Origin: Rhizobium tibeticum
Lineage (GTDB): Bacteria > Pseudomonadota > Alphaproteobacteria > Rhizobiales > Rhizobiaceae
Assembly (NCBI RefSeq): GCF_900110205.1
Contig: NZ_FOCV01000016.1
Location: 88,501 to 152,500 of the forward strand
Reading direction: 5' to 3'
DNA: 64,000 nt
Under the pieces are notes generated by a model that saw only the letters and a list, made by a program, of their open reading frames with translations, was not told the DNA's origin and did not search any database. Shown piece by piece: positions 8,093 to 17,239 of this stretch (within the stretch, counting starts at the first letter, position 1; every line of letters starts with the position of its first letter). Position numbers and translations under genes: made by a program.

Positions 8093-9841
8093 ATGTCGAG
8101 AACCGATTCTGCCGCGACGCCCCGCGACACGCCACGTAATCAGCAAACATCAGATGGCGGTCCGCGTGGGCTGCTCCTCGCTGGCCTGCCGGTCATGGAA
8201 AAGCGTTTCCGGTTCGCCGGAATCTCGACGACCGTATTGGAAGGTGGAGATGGTCCGCCGATCGTGCTCCTGCACGGCCCGGGTGAACATGCGCTCAAAT
8301 GGCTGCGGGTCGTTCCGGAGCTGGTGAAGACCTATCGCGTGATCGCGCCCGATCTGCCTGGGCACGGAACATCGGAGCCTATCACCGGCACGATCGATGT
8401 CGATCGCGTGCTGGCTTGGCTCGGCGAGCTCGTTGACCAGACGTGCGCGACGCCGCCCATTGTTGTCGGACAGATCATCGGGGGAGCGATCGCTGCCCGC
8501 TTTGCGGTTGCCCATGGCGATCGGCTGCGGTGCCTCGTGTTGTCGGACGCTCTCGGCCTTTCATCGTTCCGGCCGGCGCCGGAGTTCGGAGCAGCGCTGA
8601 TGGCGTTCGTTACCGAGTCGAGTGCAGAAAACCATGATCTGCTCTGGCAGCGCTGCGCCTTCGACCTCGATACACTGCGCGATCGCATGGGCGAGAGCTG
8701 GGAAAGGCTGCGCGCCTACAACCTCGACTGCGCGCAGGTAGCCGGCCTGAAGCGAACTCAGCAAAGCATGATGGAGCAATTCGGACTTCCTGCAATACCC
8801 CCGGAGGAGCTGGCGCGCATTAGGGTGTCGACCGTCCTGATCTGGGGTCGGCATGACCTTGCCACTCCGTTGTCCGTGGCCGAAGCAGCACGCGTTCGGT
8901 ACGGCTGGCCGCTCCATGTTATCGACCACGCAGCCGATGATCCGCCGATCGAACAGCCAACCACATTCGTGGAGGCGCTGCGCGCCGCAATCTCCGCAGC
9001 CGAATCCGCTGCTTTCCAGACTCAGTCCGACACGCGCGTGGCCTGGAACCAAATTGCGCCGGGCTACGATCGCACTAATACTGAAACGCAGATGTGGCTC
9101 GCCAATGAAGGTCTGCGTAGGGCGGGGCTTCGCCCCGGGATGCGCTTCATCGACATTGCATCCGGTAGCGGCGCACTCAGCATCCCGGCGGCGCGGATTG
9201 GAGCCCAAGTGGTCGCCATCGACCAGTCGCCCGCCATGCTCCGCCTGCTGCGAGCGCGCGCCGGCAGGGACGGTCTCGAGATTGACACCCGTGTGATGGA
9301 CGGGCACGCCCTTGCCTTTGACGACGACGGCTTCGACATAGCGGGATCGCAGTTCGGTGTCATGCTGTTTCCCGACATGCCGAAGGGCGTTCGGGAGATG
9401 ACACGGGTCGTCAAACCAGGCGGGCGGGTGCTGATCATCGCCTATGGCAATCCGCATCAGATCGACTTCCTCGCTTTCCTGGTCGGCGCCGTTCAGTCCG
9501 TTCGCCCGAAATTCGACGGCCCGCACATGAGCCCGCCGCCGCTGCCGTTCCAGCTCAGCGATCCGGAGCGGCTTGCCAGCGAGCTGAGGAAGGTCGGGTT
9601 GCAGGACGTCACTGTCGAGACGATCACCGAAAGCACAGCCTTCAAGTCAGGTGCTGAGCTGTGGGACTGGATCGTGTGGAGCAATCCGATTGTCGAAGAG
9701 GTGCTCGGGACTCTGGAATTGAGTGAGGGCGAGCGCACAGTGATCCGCCAGAAGCTCGATCGCATGGTCCGCGAACGGGCCGGCGATGGTGGCTCGGCTG
9801 TTCTGGCAAACCCTGTGAACATCGGTATCGGGACCAAGTGA
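8093..9841 (+). CDS. Fusion of a catalytically altered alpha/beta-hydrolase domain and a SAM methyltransferase
   Basis: A 582-aa protein starting after a strong CGGAGGAAG. Residues 36-300 have the alpha/beta-hydrolase pattern: oxyanion segment LLHGPGEHALKW (59-70), DLPGHGTSEP, and acid WGRHD with Asp255. The nucleophile elbow reads GQIIG (126-130), so Ile128 replaces the Ser. The usual catalytic His position in the ADDPPIEQP segment is Asp282. This half is therefore probably not a hydrolase. Residues 315-580 are a UbiE-like class I methyltransferase with motif I DIASGSG (354-360), the acidic end of strand 2 (AIDQS) and post-I PGGRVLIIAYGNP. It may methylate a small hydrophobic substrate held by the hydrolase-like domain; this is inference. 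It lies downstream of the TPR-LuxR gene. Confidence 0.85.
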   Translation: MSRTDSAATPRDTPRNQQTSDGGPRGLLLAGLPVMEKRFRFAGISTTVLEGGDGPPIVLLHGPGEHALKWLRVVPELVKTYRVIAPDLPGHGTSEPITGTIDVDRVLAWLGELVDQTCATPPIVVGQIIGGAIAARFAVAHGDRLRCLVLSDALGLSSFRPAPEFGAALMAFVTESSAENHDLLWQRCAFDLDTLRDRMGESWERLRAYNLDCAQVAGLKRTQQSMMEQFGLPAIPPEELARIRVSTVLIWGRHDLATPLSVAEAARVRYGWPLHVIDHAADDPPIEQPTTFVEALRAAISAAESAAFQTQSDTRVAWNQIAPGYDRTNTETQMWLANEGLRRAGLRPGMRFIDIASGSGALSIPAARIGAQVVAIDQSPAMLRLLRARAGRDGLEIDTRVMDGHALAFDDDGFDIAGSQFGVMLFPDMPKGVREMTRVVKPGGRVLIIAYGNPHQIDFLAFLVGAVQSVRPKFDGPHMSPPPLPFQLSDPERLASELRKVGLQDVTVETITESTAFKSGAELWDWIVWSNPIVEEVLGTLELSEGERTVIRQKLDRMVRERAGDGGSAVLANPVNIGIGTK

Positions 9842-10165
9842 TCACCCGGCCAATTGATGAGAAAGCCGCTCGCGCTGCAGTTCGCGGCCGCCCCCAGAAC
9901 TTTGTGGGTGGCTACGTTTCGATGCCAGGCCGCTGCTTGCACTGGTCGACTCCGGCGATAGCGGGAGTGTCAGCCTTGCAAGCGTGCCGCAAACGTCGGC
10001 TTGTTGACGCGATTGGGCCATTCCGGCATCCACGCTTCGCGGCAATTTTCCATCCCTTCCGGACACTCCGAGCGTCAATGGGAGCGACGGCTTCGGGCCG
10101 ACAGGCGATGACGACCTCAGCCGGATCGCGCCAATTGCGGTCAGTAACCCGGAGGCGGCATCCGA
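9842..10165. other. Intergenic stretch between convergent genes, no gene seen
   Basis: This region separates the methyltransferase fusion from the Lrp gene, which converges on it. Open frames on both strands here have no recognisable domain or start signal. I see no RNA gene or clear terminator with a T-run. Confidence 0.5.
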
Positions 10166-10618
10166 TCATAGCCAAATCGCCGTTTCTTCCTTGGCGGTTC
10201 GGATGATCATCATGGTGAAGAAGCGGGCAACGTTGGTCTGGTCGCGAAACAGCCTCTCGCAGAGGGCGTCGAATTCTTCCATGTCGCGCAGGCGCAGCAT
10301 CAGAACGACATCGGTTTCGCCCGTCACCGCATAGGCCTGTGAAACGGCCTCTTCGGCAACTGCGATTTTCAGAAAGCGGCGCATATGCTGCTCGCCGTGC
10401 AGCTGCAACTCGACCGTAATCAGGGCCTTGATCCTGCGTTCGGCCTTGGTGGGATTGAGGATCGCGACAGTTCTGTCGATGATGCCTGATTTGCGCAGTC
10501 GCTGCACACGGCGCAGACAACTGGAGGGTGACAGGCCCACTTCCTCGGCCATGTCGACATTGGTGCGCGAAGCGTCGCGCTGCATCAAATTCAAAAGCTT
10601 CCGGTCGATCCGATCCAT
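10166..10618 (-). CDS. Lrp/AsnC-family transcriptional regulator
   Basis: A 150-aa regulator. The N-terminal helix-turn-helix (residues 1-60: MDRIDRKLLNLMQRDAS, then VGLSPSSCLRRVQRLRKSGI) is followed by an Lrp-type RAM ligand/dimer domain (VTGETDVVLMLRLRDMEEFD). Length and layout are normal for the family. It is divergent from the membrane-protein gene at 10739 with about 120 nt between the starts, so it probably regulates that gene and itself. The effector is likely an amino acid but cannot be named. A second Lrp family member lies at 54331. Confidence 0.9.
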   Translation of the reverse strand: MDRIDRKLLNLMQRDASRTNVDMAEEVGLSPSSCLRRVQRLRKSGIIDRTVAILNPTKAERRIKALITVELQLHGEQHMRRFLKIAVAEEAVSQAYAVTGETDVVLMLRLRDMEEFDALCERLFRDQTNVARFFTMMIIRTAKEETAIWL

Positions 10619-10738
10619 TCTCTCAGCCTATCCGTCAATCACGCCTTTGCAATGAAATTGCAAAGATCTGCAATCTTTGACCACAAATTCGAAGCGGTCG
10701 AGGCTAGTAGATTGAGGCTACTGTACCGGAGGTCTCGT

Positions 10739-11716
10739 ATGCCGATCTTGATGCCAATTTTACGCAAAACCCGGGAAACACTCGAAATTTACTGGGTGCT
10801 TGTCCGGATCATGGTTCCCATCACGCTCCTGACGGAGTTGTTGGCGAGGATGGGAGTGATCAAGGCCGTGGCGCCCGCGTTTGCGCCTGTCATGGACCTG
10901 GTTGGCCTGCCCCCGGAAATTGGGCTGGCCTGGCTGACGGGAATGCTCGTCGGAATATGGGGCGCCATCCCGCTCATTTTTACGGTGGTTCCCACATCCT
11001 CGCTGAGCGTGGCGGACATCACGGTTTTCTCGGCGCTCATCCTATTCGCGCACGGCCTGCCGATCGAGCAGAAGATCATCCAGAAGGCCGGACCGGAGAT
11101 GATTGCGACGACGCTGCTGCGCATCTTGGGCGGCTTGCTCTACGCCTTTCTCCTGCATCATGTTCTGGTGGCGACGGGGTGGTTGTCGGCTCCCGCCAAC
11201 CCGACCTGGATCCCAATGAGTGCCACGGTCGGTTGGGCCGAATACTTCCGTGCTCTCGGCGAGACCATGATCTGGATGCTTGCAATCCTTGTTGTTCTGT
11301 CCTGGAGCCTTGAGTTCCTGCGCGCGACCGGGCTGCTGGAACTGATGATGAAGGCTCTGTCGCCCATATTGCGCCTTGCCGGCATCCGCGGCGAAGCAGA
11401 GCAGCTCACCGCTGTCGGATTGTTCCTAGGGATTTCCTACGGTGCCGGTCTGCTGATCCGCGAGGCGCGGTCGGGCGCAGTATCACCGCGCCAGGTGTTT
11501 CTGGCATGCGTATTCATGGGCTTCGCACATAGCGTGATTGAGGACACGATCTTGGTGATCTCGCTTGGCGCTGATGTCTACGGCGTTCTTGGAGGTCGTC
11601 TGGCCTTCGCCGTAGCGGCAACCGCAGCCATTGGGGCTCTGCTTGGCCGCCTGTCGGATAAGACATTCTTTGCGCAAATATTCCGGCTGCCACACGTCCA
11701 GTCAGAAGGCGGCTAA
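10739..11716 (+). CDS. Nucleoside-recognition (Gate) domain integral membrane protein
   Basis: A 325-aa polytopic membrane protein with about eight hydrophobic helices. It carries two copies of the Gate/nucleoside-recognition fold seen in SpmA/SpmB-like and NupC-type proteins: residues about 15-130 (GLAWLTGMLVGIWGAIPLIF) and about 190-310 (VGLFLGISYGAGLLIREARS, FMGFAHSVIEDT). The start was placed at ATG 10739, which has GGAGG 7 nt upstream. A longer frame from 10652 lacks an SD and adds 29 non-conserved residues. It is divergent from an Lrp regulator, suggesting amino-acid or nucleoside related export or uptake. The substrate is unknown. Confidence 0.8.
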   Translation: MPILMPILRKTRETLEIYWVLVRIMVPITLLTELLARMGVIKAVAPAFAPVMDLVGLPPEIGLAWLTGMLVGIWGAIPLIFTVVPTSSLSVADITVFSALILFAHGLPIEQKIIQKAGPEMIATTLLRILGGLLYAFLLHHVLVATGWLSAPANPTWIPMSATVGWAEYFRALGETMIWMLAILVVLSWSLEFLRATGLLELMMKALSPILRLAGIRGEAEQLTAVGLFLGISYGAGLLIREARSGAVSPRQVFLACVFMGFAHSVIEDTILVISLGADVYGVLGGRLAFAVAATAAIGALLGRLSDKTFFAQIFRLPHVQSEGG

Positions 11717-11974
11717 GCTATTGCCCGCAGCGACTGCTTTGGGGCCGACAGCGGTTATTTGCCGGTTCCGCGCCGATCAAAAAGATGGAAGGCCCTAAGC
11801 GCCCGTTTGGCTAGGCGATGCCGTCTGGCGACTTGCAGACGCAGTGGCGCAGTCAAATCAATGGATAGCGGCGAAAACGGAAAGATTCCAAACATCGGCT
11901 CCGGGGCCGCTCGCCAGTTTGGCACGAGGAATGCATGGTATCCTTCCGAGATTCCTTTGTTTGGAGGGAAAATA

Positions 11975-12280
11975 ATGGCCTTGGTTATCGATATCGTCAG
12001 TGCCGCCGGACAGCTCGAAGCAGCCATTCTCGATGTTACTACGACGGATCCGGACATCCTCCTCTACTCCAAGTCGATGAAGGCAAAGGCAAAATTGCTT
12101 CCGCAGGTTTTGGTAAAGCACTATCCGGAACTTTCCTTGATCGAACGCGAACTGCGCGGCGTGTTCGAAGCCTGCTCAGAGGCCATTGATCGCAAATCGG
12201 TCAATCCGGTGGTCGTAAAAGCGGCAATCTCCATCGCGGAGGAATATCGACAGGTTATCGAAGGGCTGAAGCGCGGCTAG
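11975..12280 (+). CDS. Small hypothetical protein (101 aa)
   Basis: The start at ATG 11975 was chosen because GGAGGGAA lies just upstream; the open frame extends back to 11759 without a plausible signal. The protein is soluble and helical, beginning MALVIDIVSAAGQLEAAILD, with a Lys-rich middle and a C-terminal helix AAISIAEEYRQVIEGLKRG. I do not recognise a family. It stands alone between the membrane-protein gene and a non-coding stretch. Confidence 0.55.
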   Translation: MALVIDIVSAAGQLEAAILDVTTTDPDILLYSKSMKAKAKLLPQVLVKHYPELSLIERELRGVFEACSEAIDRKSVNPVVVKAAISIAEEYRQVIEGLKRG

Positions 12281-12718
12281 ATGGTAACGGGCCGTGCCCA
12301 GCCAGCCAGGTTTGAAGGTCTGGTCGTCGTCCCTTACAACTGGCGGTCGCCAGACGTGCGGGGCCCAGAAAGGCGCGTGTTAAGCTGGCACGCAGTGGTG
12401 TTGCACTACATGCTCAGGGATAAGACCAGCTTCATTCCCCAAAAGGTGACGCCAGCCATGGCCGCCTGAGCAACAGGAAAGCAATAAGACAGGCTTCGGG
12501 GGCACTGCCATCAGCTCTCCGAGCAAAGTCCCCGCCGGGACGATGGATGGGCATGCCGCTGAGCGCGGAGCAGCACTAGGTGACAGCGCACTCCTAGATT
12601 GGCCAGCCGGTCCTCAGCAGACCCATAGAGCAGCGGCCCAGCGCAGACCGCGGACAGAAGTAAGCACTCGGCGAGGGATTAAGCTCATAAGGGATTGACT
12701 CGCGGAAGCCCGCTCACA
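12281..12718. other. Non-coding stretch, no gene seen
   Basis: About 440 nt between the 101-aa gene and the DUF2147 gene. A 62-codon open frame starts directly at 12281 but has no ribosome-binding site and no recognisable sequence. No repeat or RNA gene was recognised apart from the hairpin at 12719. Confidence 0.45.
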
Positions 12719-12746
12719 ACAGCCGGACGCTTGTCCGATCGGCTGT
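12719..12746 (-). terminator. Hairpin after the DUF2147 gene
   Basis: Inverted repeat ACAGCC/GGCTGT encloses a second stem GGAC/GTCC with a GATC bulge. It lies at the 3' end of the minus-strand DUF2147 gene. There is no T-run, so it may stabilise the mRNA rather than terminate transcription. Confidence 0.35.
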
Positions 12747-13084
12747 CACAAGCGCGTCCAGATCAGCGAGACACAGATCACCTTCATCGTGCAGCCGCGC
12801 ATGTGCACCGTGTCACCCGTGAGTCTTAGCACACCCGTAAAGGCCTTCCTGCTTTCCGGCTCGATAATGGTTCCCGTGAAGTTGCCGTTGCTTCCCTGAA
12901 AAGAGCCTATGCGCTTGCCCGCACTATTGCCCGTTTTCATCGTAATGCAGTAGCCTTGCGCGCATTCGTCGATTGCCGCGGTGGTGCCGACTTGTGTCTT
13001 CCAGGTGCCGACGACAGGCTCTTGAGCTAAAACGCTGAAGGCCACGAGCGTCATCGACGCCGTGATCAATGCCAACCGTTGCAT
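12746..13084 (-). CDS. DUF2147 family exported protein
   Basis: A 112-aa protein with a signal peptide (residues 1-20, cleavage after FSVLAQ) followed by a single DUF2147 domain: VVGTWKTQVG near residue 25, a Cys-containing YCITMKTG segment and the C-terminal MRGCTMKVICVSLIWTRL. These proteins are periplasmic beta-rich folds of unknown function. It is monocistronic, preceded by a gtgcga-rich leader and followed by a hairpin. The family match is good although the protein is at the short end. Confidence 0.8.
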   Translation of the reverse strand: MQRLALITASMTLVAFSVLAQEPVVGTWKTQVGTTAAIDECAQGYCITMKTGNSAGKRIGSFQGSNGNFTGTIIEPESRKAFTGVLRLTGDTVHMRGCTMKVICVSLIWTRL

Positions 13085-13254
13085 GGTTCGCTCCCCTTTT
13101 GGCGATCAGGGTAAGGCCGCTGGTGCGACCTAAAGCGTTTTATTATACGCCGCGAAGGCGCCACGCTCCAGCGTTCCTTGTTCTTTTCTGCCGTCGGTGA
13201 AGGCATCCGCCCGGGACTGGCTCGTCGCAGCCCCGGGTCCAGGTTGCTATCGTC

Positions 13255-15258
13255 TCAGGCTTCCAGCCACTTCACCTGTTCCGGGGTCAGCGTGATGTCG
13301 AGCGCCGAGAGGCTGTCTTCGAGCTCGGCGATCGTGCGTGGCCCGATCAGCGGAATGACCGGGAATGGCTGGGCGATCACGTAGGCGAGCGCGATGTGGA
13401 TCGGGGTGCGACCGAGCCTGTTGGCGAGCTCGATAGCGCGGTCGCGGCGTTGGAAGTTACGCTCGGAATACCAGCAGCGCACAATCTCCTCGTCGTCACG
13501 CTTGTCGCGTCCGGCACGGTCGGTGAAGAAGCCGCGTCCCTGGCTCGACCAGGCGAAATTCGGGATCTGCTTGGCATTCAACCACGTCTTCCACTCGTCG
13601 TCGGAGGCTGCTACGCATCCCGCCCAGATCGGATCGAGCATTTCGGCAAGCGAGAAGTTGTTGGAAAGGGCAGCTGGCGCCGTCTTGCCGTTCTTGGCGG
13701 CGTAGGCCGCGGCTTGCTCCATGCGCTCGCGGGTCCAGTTCGACCCGCCGAAGATGCCGCGGATTCGACCGCGTCTGACTTCTGCGTCCATGGCATCGAC
13801 GAACTCGCCGACTGGAACGTCGGTGTTGTCGCGGTGCATGAAGTAGATGTCGACGTAGTCGGTCTTCAGCCGGTTCAGCGACTGGTCGAGTTGCTTGGCG
13901 ATGATGTCGGGATAGCAAAGCGGTGAATGCGCGCCCTTGCCGATCAGCACGATCTCCTCGCGCGGCACCTTTCGGCTGGTGTGCCAGTCGCCGAAGATGC
14001 TCTCGGTCTTGCCGCCGCCATAGACAAAGGCGGTGTCGAAGACATTGCCGCCGGCCTCGTAGAATGCGTCGAGGGTCAGCGACGCGGCAGCGAAGTTCGG
14101 GAAGAATTCGAAACCGAGCGTGACCACCGAGGCAGGCTTGGAAATGCCGGGGATCTGGCGCTGGGGAATGCTGTTGCCGCGCTGAACGGCACCGCCTGCA
14201 AGGTTCGCGGTTCGCTTGTCGGCCTTCTCTACGCCGTATTCCAGACCAATCGAGGCACGCCATTGATCGAGAACGCGCAGGTTTCCGACCGAATCAGCCC
14301 AGCTCATGCCCGGTGAGCGGAATTCCTTTTCGCCGGCGCGGATTGCATCACCGGTTGCATCGACCTCGAAGGAATAGAGCCAACGGTCTTCCTTGACCTC
14401 GATCGCCTGCAGTTCGTTCCCTTTGAAGATCTCTATCCTGCCGATGCCGCCCTTGTGGCCGGAGGCAAACCAGAAGTCCTTGACCTCGACGCGTCCTTCC
14501 GAACCGATGATGCGCAGCGTGTTGTCCTGCTGCGCCATGATCGAGCAGGACACTTCAGCGATGATGCCGTTCGGGAACTTCAGGACTGCGGAAGCCCACT
14601 CATCGACCCCCGATTGACCGAGGTGACCGACGCCGGAGACCTTTTCCGGCTCGAGGAACGGCTTGCCTTCGGCAGCACCCGCGAGCAACCGCGCCATGGA
14701 GACCGGATAGCCTCCGACATCGAGGATACCGCCGCCGGCCGTCTCGTTGGCGAAGAGGCGATGCTCGGGCCGGAACGTGCCCATGTTGAAGCCGAAGCTC
14801 GAACGGATGATGCGCACGGTCCCGACAACACCGCTTTTGACCAGTTCTACGATCTTCGCCGTCTGCGGGTGTACGCGATACATGAAGGCCTCGCCGGCAA
14901 AGACGCCGGCTTTCCTGGCTTCATGATAGATCGCATCGGCGTCGAAACTGGAAAGAGCAATCGGCTTTTCAACCAGAACGTGCTTGCCGGCGCGGATAGC
15001 CTTAATCGCCCATTCGGCGTGACCGGTATGAGGAGTTGCGATATAGATCGCGTCGACATCTGCATCTGTCAGCAGCGCATCATACCCTTTGACGATCCGG
15101 GCGCCGGGGAAGTTTTCGCCGAGCCCCGGCTTTTCCGGATTGCGAGTAGCAATGGCGACGAGCCTTCCGGTGCGCGAATGCGCGATGCCGTCCGCAAAGG
15201 TGCGGGCGATCGTGCCCGGGCCGATAATGCCCCACCGGATCGGTTGGTCTGTGCTCAT
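13255..15258 (-). CDS. Bifunctional Gfo/Idh/MocA oxidoreductase - aldo/keto reductase fusion
   Basis: A 667-aa two-domain enzyme. Residues 1-345 form a Gfo/Idh/MocA NAD(P)-dependent sugar oxidoreductase with Rossmann start RWGIIGPGTIART and the EKP motif (97-99). Residues about 370-667 form an aldo/keto reductase with a complete tetrad: Asp408, Tyr413 (VYGGG), Lys441 (LIGKG) and His475 (FMHRD). Both halves look intact, with a Gly/Gln-rich linker near 350-370. It is the last gene of the importer operon running from 19450, 44 nt after the ATPase gene. It probably oxidises or reduces the imported sugar inside the cell. The substrate is unknown; the nearby XylD/XylX-like enzymes suggest an aldose or its acid. 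Confidence 0.85.
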   Translation of the reverse strand: MSTDQPIRWGIIGPGTIARTFADGIAHSRTGRLVAIATRNPEKPGLGENFPGARIVKGYDALLTDADVDAIYIATPHTGHAEWAIKAIRAGKHVLVEKPIALSSFDADAIYHEARKAGVFAGEAFMYRVHPQTAKIVELVKSGVVGTVRIIRSSFGFNMGTFRPEHRLFANETAGGGILDVGGYPVSMARLLAGAAEGKPFLEPEKVSGVGHLGQSGVDEWASAVLKFPNGIIAEVSCSIMAQQDNTLRIIGSEGRVEVKDFWFASGHKGGIGRIEIFKGNELQAIEVKEDRWLYSFEVDATGDAIRAGEKEFRSPGMSWADSVGNLRVLDQWRASIGLEYGVEKADKRTANLAGGAVQRGNSIPQRQIPGISKPASVVTLGFEFFPNFAAASLTLDAFYEAGGNVFDTAFVYGGGKTESIFGDWHTSRKVPREEIVLIGKGAHSPLCYPDIIAKQLDQSLNRLKTDYVDIYFMHRDNTDVPVGEFVDAMDAEVRRGRIRGIFGGSNWTRERMEQAAAYAAKNGKTAPAALSNNFSLAEMLDPIWAGCVAASDDEWKTWLNAKQIPNFAWSSQGRGFFTDRAGRDKRDDEEIVRCWYSERNFQRRDRAIELANRLGRTPIHIALAYVIAQPFPVIPLIGPRTIAELEDSLSALDITLTPEQVKWLEA

Positions 15259-15302
15259 GTGAATTCCTCTTCATTGCATAAGTCTTGGGATGAAGTTTGC
15301 AG

Positions 15303-16388
15303 TCAGCGCAGGCGATTACCGTCGCTGTCGAACAGAAAAGTGCGGTTGGCGCTCAGACCGACGGTCAGCGTGTCCCGATTACCGGCGGCGCGCGATTCCG
15401 GGCGCTCGATGATGAGTTGCTCGCCGCCTGCCGTTGTCGCGTAGATGTAGCTGGTGTTGCCCAGGTGCTCGGCGACGTCGATCGTCACGGTGAGATCTGC
15501 CTCACCCTGCCCCGCATCGACGAAATGCTCCGGCCGGATGCCGAGCGTCACTTGCGCGCCAGGCGCGATCGGGCCACCCACCGGCATGCTCAGGCGGACA
15601 TTGTTGTCCCCCGCAAGCGCAATCGTCGCGGTTGAGCCGTCCTTTTCGATGATCTCGGCTTTGAGGAAATTCATCTTTGGCGAGCCGACGAAGCCGGCGA
15701 CGAACTGGTTGGCGGGATCGTCGTAGAGGTCGAGCGGCGCGCCGACCTGCTCGATGTTGCCGGCACGCAGGACGACGATCTTATCGGCTAGTGTCATCGC
15801 TTCTGTCTGGTCGTGGGTGACATAGATCATCGTCGTGCCGAGCTGCTTATGGAGCCGCGAGATCTCGACGCGCATTTGGACGCGCAATTCCGCATCCAGG
15901 TTCGACAACGGCTCATCGAAGAGGAAGACCTGCGGCTCGCGCACGATGGCACGGCCGATGGCGACGCGTTGACGCTGTCCGCCCGAAAGTTGTTTCGGTC
16001 GCCGCTGCATCAGCTCGTTGATCTGCAGGATATTGGCCGCGTGCTTGACGCGCTTTTCGGTGTCCTGCTTCGGGTTTCCGTTCATGCGCAGCCCGAAACT
16101 CAGATTTTCCTCGACCGTCATGTGCGGGTAGAGTGCGTAGGACTGGAAGACCATGGCAATGCCGCGGTCGGCCGGTTCGACATCGTTGACGACCCTGCCG
16201 CCGATGTTGATCTCGCCGGCCGAGATATCTTCAAGGCCAGCAATCATGCGCAACAATGTTGACTTGCCGCAGCCGGAAGGGCCGACGAAGACGACAAACT
16301 CGCCGTCCTTTACCTCAAGATTTGCGCCATGGATGATTTCCAGCGCGCCAAAGCGCTTGACGACATTTTTCAACGAAAGTTCGGACAT
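15303..16388 (-). CDS. CUT1 sugar ABC transporter ATPase (UgpC/MsmX/LacK-type)
   Basis: A 361-aa ATPase beginning MSELSLKNVVKRFG. It has Walker A GPSGCGKST, Q-loop VFQSYALYPHM, signature LSGGQRQRVAIGRAI, Walker B VFLFDEPLSNLD and H-loop YVTHDQTEAMTLAD. A C-terminal TOBE/MalK-type regulatory region follows (about 240-361, with LGIRPEHF). The ATG at 16388 was chosen because the larger open frame upstream is a shadow of the permease genes. It forms the cytoplasmic motor for the two permeases encoded just upstream. MalK-like ATPases are often shared, so it might also serve the mannoside importer at 41.7 kb, which lacks one. Confidence 0.92.
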   Translation of the reverse strand: MSELSLKNVVKRFGALEIIHGANLEVKDGEFVVFVGPSGCGKSTLLRMIAGLEDISAGEINIGGRVVNDVEPADRGIAMVFQSYALYPHMTVEENLSFGLRMNGNPKQDTEKRVKHAANILQINELMQRRPKQLSGGQRQRVAIGRAIVREPQVFLFDEPLSNLDAELRVQMRVEISRLHKQLGTTMIYVTHDQTEAMTLADKIVVLRAGNIEQVGAPLDLYDDPANQFVAGFVGSPKMNFLKAEIIEKDGSTATIALAGDNNVRLSMPVGGPIAPGAQVTLGIRPEHFVDAGQGEADLTVTIDVAEHLGNTSYIYATTAGGEQLIIERPESRAAGNRDTLTVGLSANRTFLFDSDGNRLR

Positions 16389-16402
16389 CAGGCGTTCCCC
16401 GA

Positions 16403-17239
16403 TTATTTGACTGCGCCGGCCGCGATGCCGGCGATGAAGTGGCGCTGCAGGAACACGAAGACGACCAGGATCGGCGCCGTCAGCATCATCGCACCGGCCA
16501 TGATGCCACCCCAGGACACCTTGGTGAGCCCGATCAGCGTGCCAAGCGCCACCGGTGCCGTCATCATCCCCGGCTTGGAGTTGATGAGCAGCGGCCAGAG
16601 ATAGTTGTTCCAGGAGTGCAAGAAGAGGATGATCGCCAGTGCCGCCATCGTCGGTCTTGCGAGTGGCAGGGCAATGCGAAGGAAAATCTGCCATTCCTTG
16701 ACGCCCTCGACGCGCGCCGCATCGAAGAGTTCCCCAGGCATCATCGAGAAGGCCTGACGCATGAAGAGCACGCCAAGCGAATTGAAAAGCGGCGGCACGA
16801 TCAACGCGGTCCAGGTGTTGGCGAGCTTGAATTCGCGCGCCACCATGATGAACTGCGGGATGACGACGACGGCAAAGGGCAGCGTAATTGTACCAAGAAT
16901 GATGCCGATCACGACCGACCGCCCGACGAAACGGTAGCGCGCAAGTGCCCAGCCGGCCATTGAGGTTAGAAGCACCGACAGGATCGTGTAGATCACGGCA
17001 ACGCCGATCGAGATCGACATCGCCCGTATGAAATTTGTGTCGGCCTGTAGGTTCTTGAAGTTCTCGATGAAATTCGTAGACGGCCAAAGGACGATTTCGG
17101 GGCTGAATATGCCGAAGTCCGACATTGTGGAGAAGACGAGCATCATCCACAGCGGAAACAGCCAGATGATGGCCAGCGGCGTCAGGACGGCGTGCAGAGC
17201 GATCTGCCGCAGCAGAAGCGATTGAGATTTCGATCTCAT
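16403..17239 (-). CDS. CUT1 sugar ABC transporter permease (MalG-type)
   Basis: A 278-aa inner-membrane protein starting MRSKSQSLLLRQIALH at ATG 17239, which overlaps the stop of the previous permease (ATGA). It has six predicted helices and the EAA-loop motif ELFDAARVEGVKEWQIFLRI before the last two helices. It ends FIAGIAAGAVK, a typical MalG-family C-terminus. It forms the transmembrane pore together with the permease at 17236. The longer 353-codon frame running upstream is a shadow. Confidence 0.92.
   Translation of the reverse strand: MRSKSQSLLLRQIALHAVLTPLAIIWLFPLWMMLVFSTMSDFGIFSPEIVLWPSTNFIENFKNLQADTNFIRAMSISIGVAVIYTILSVLLTSMAGWALARYRFVGRSVVIGIILGTITLPFAVVVIPQFIMVAREFKLANTWTALIVPPLFNSLGVLFMRQAFSMMPGELFDAARVEGVKEWQIFLRIALPLARPTMAALAIILFLHSWNNYLWPLLINSKPGMMTAPVALGTLIGLTKVSWGGIMAGAMMLTAPILVVFVFLQRHFIAGIAAGAVK

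Noticed and set aside
9838..10206. 122-codon plus-strand frame after the methyltransferase fusion
   Set aside because: No SD, no known motif, and its 3' end overlaps the convergent Lrp gene.
12281..12469. 62-codon frame directly after the 101-aa gene
   Set aside because: No ribosome-binding site of its own and no recognisable sequence.
14455..15444. 329-codon plus-strand frame
   Set aside because: Antisense shadow of the oxidoreductase fusion; high-GC third positions keep the opposite frame open.
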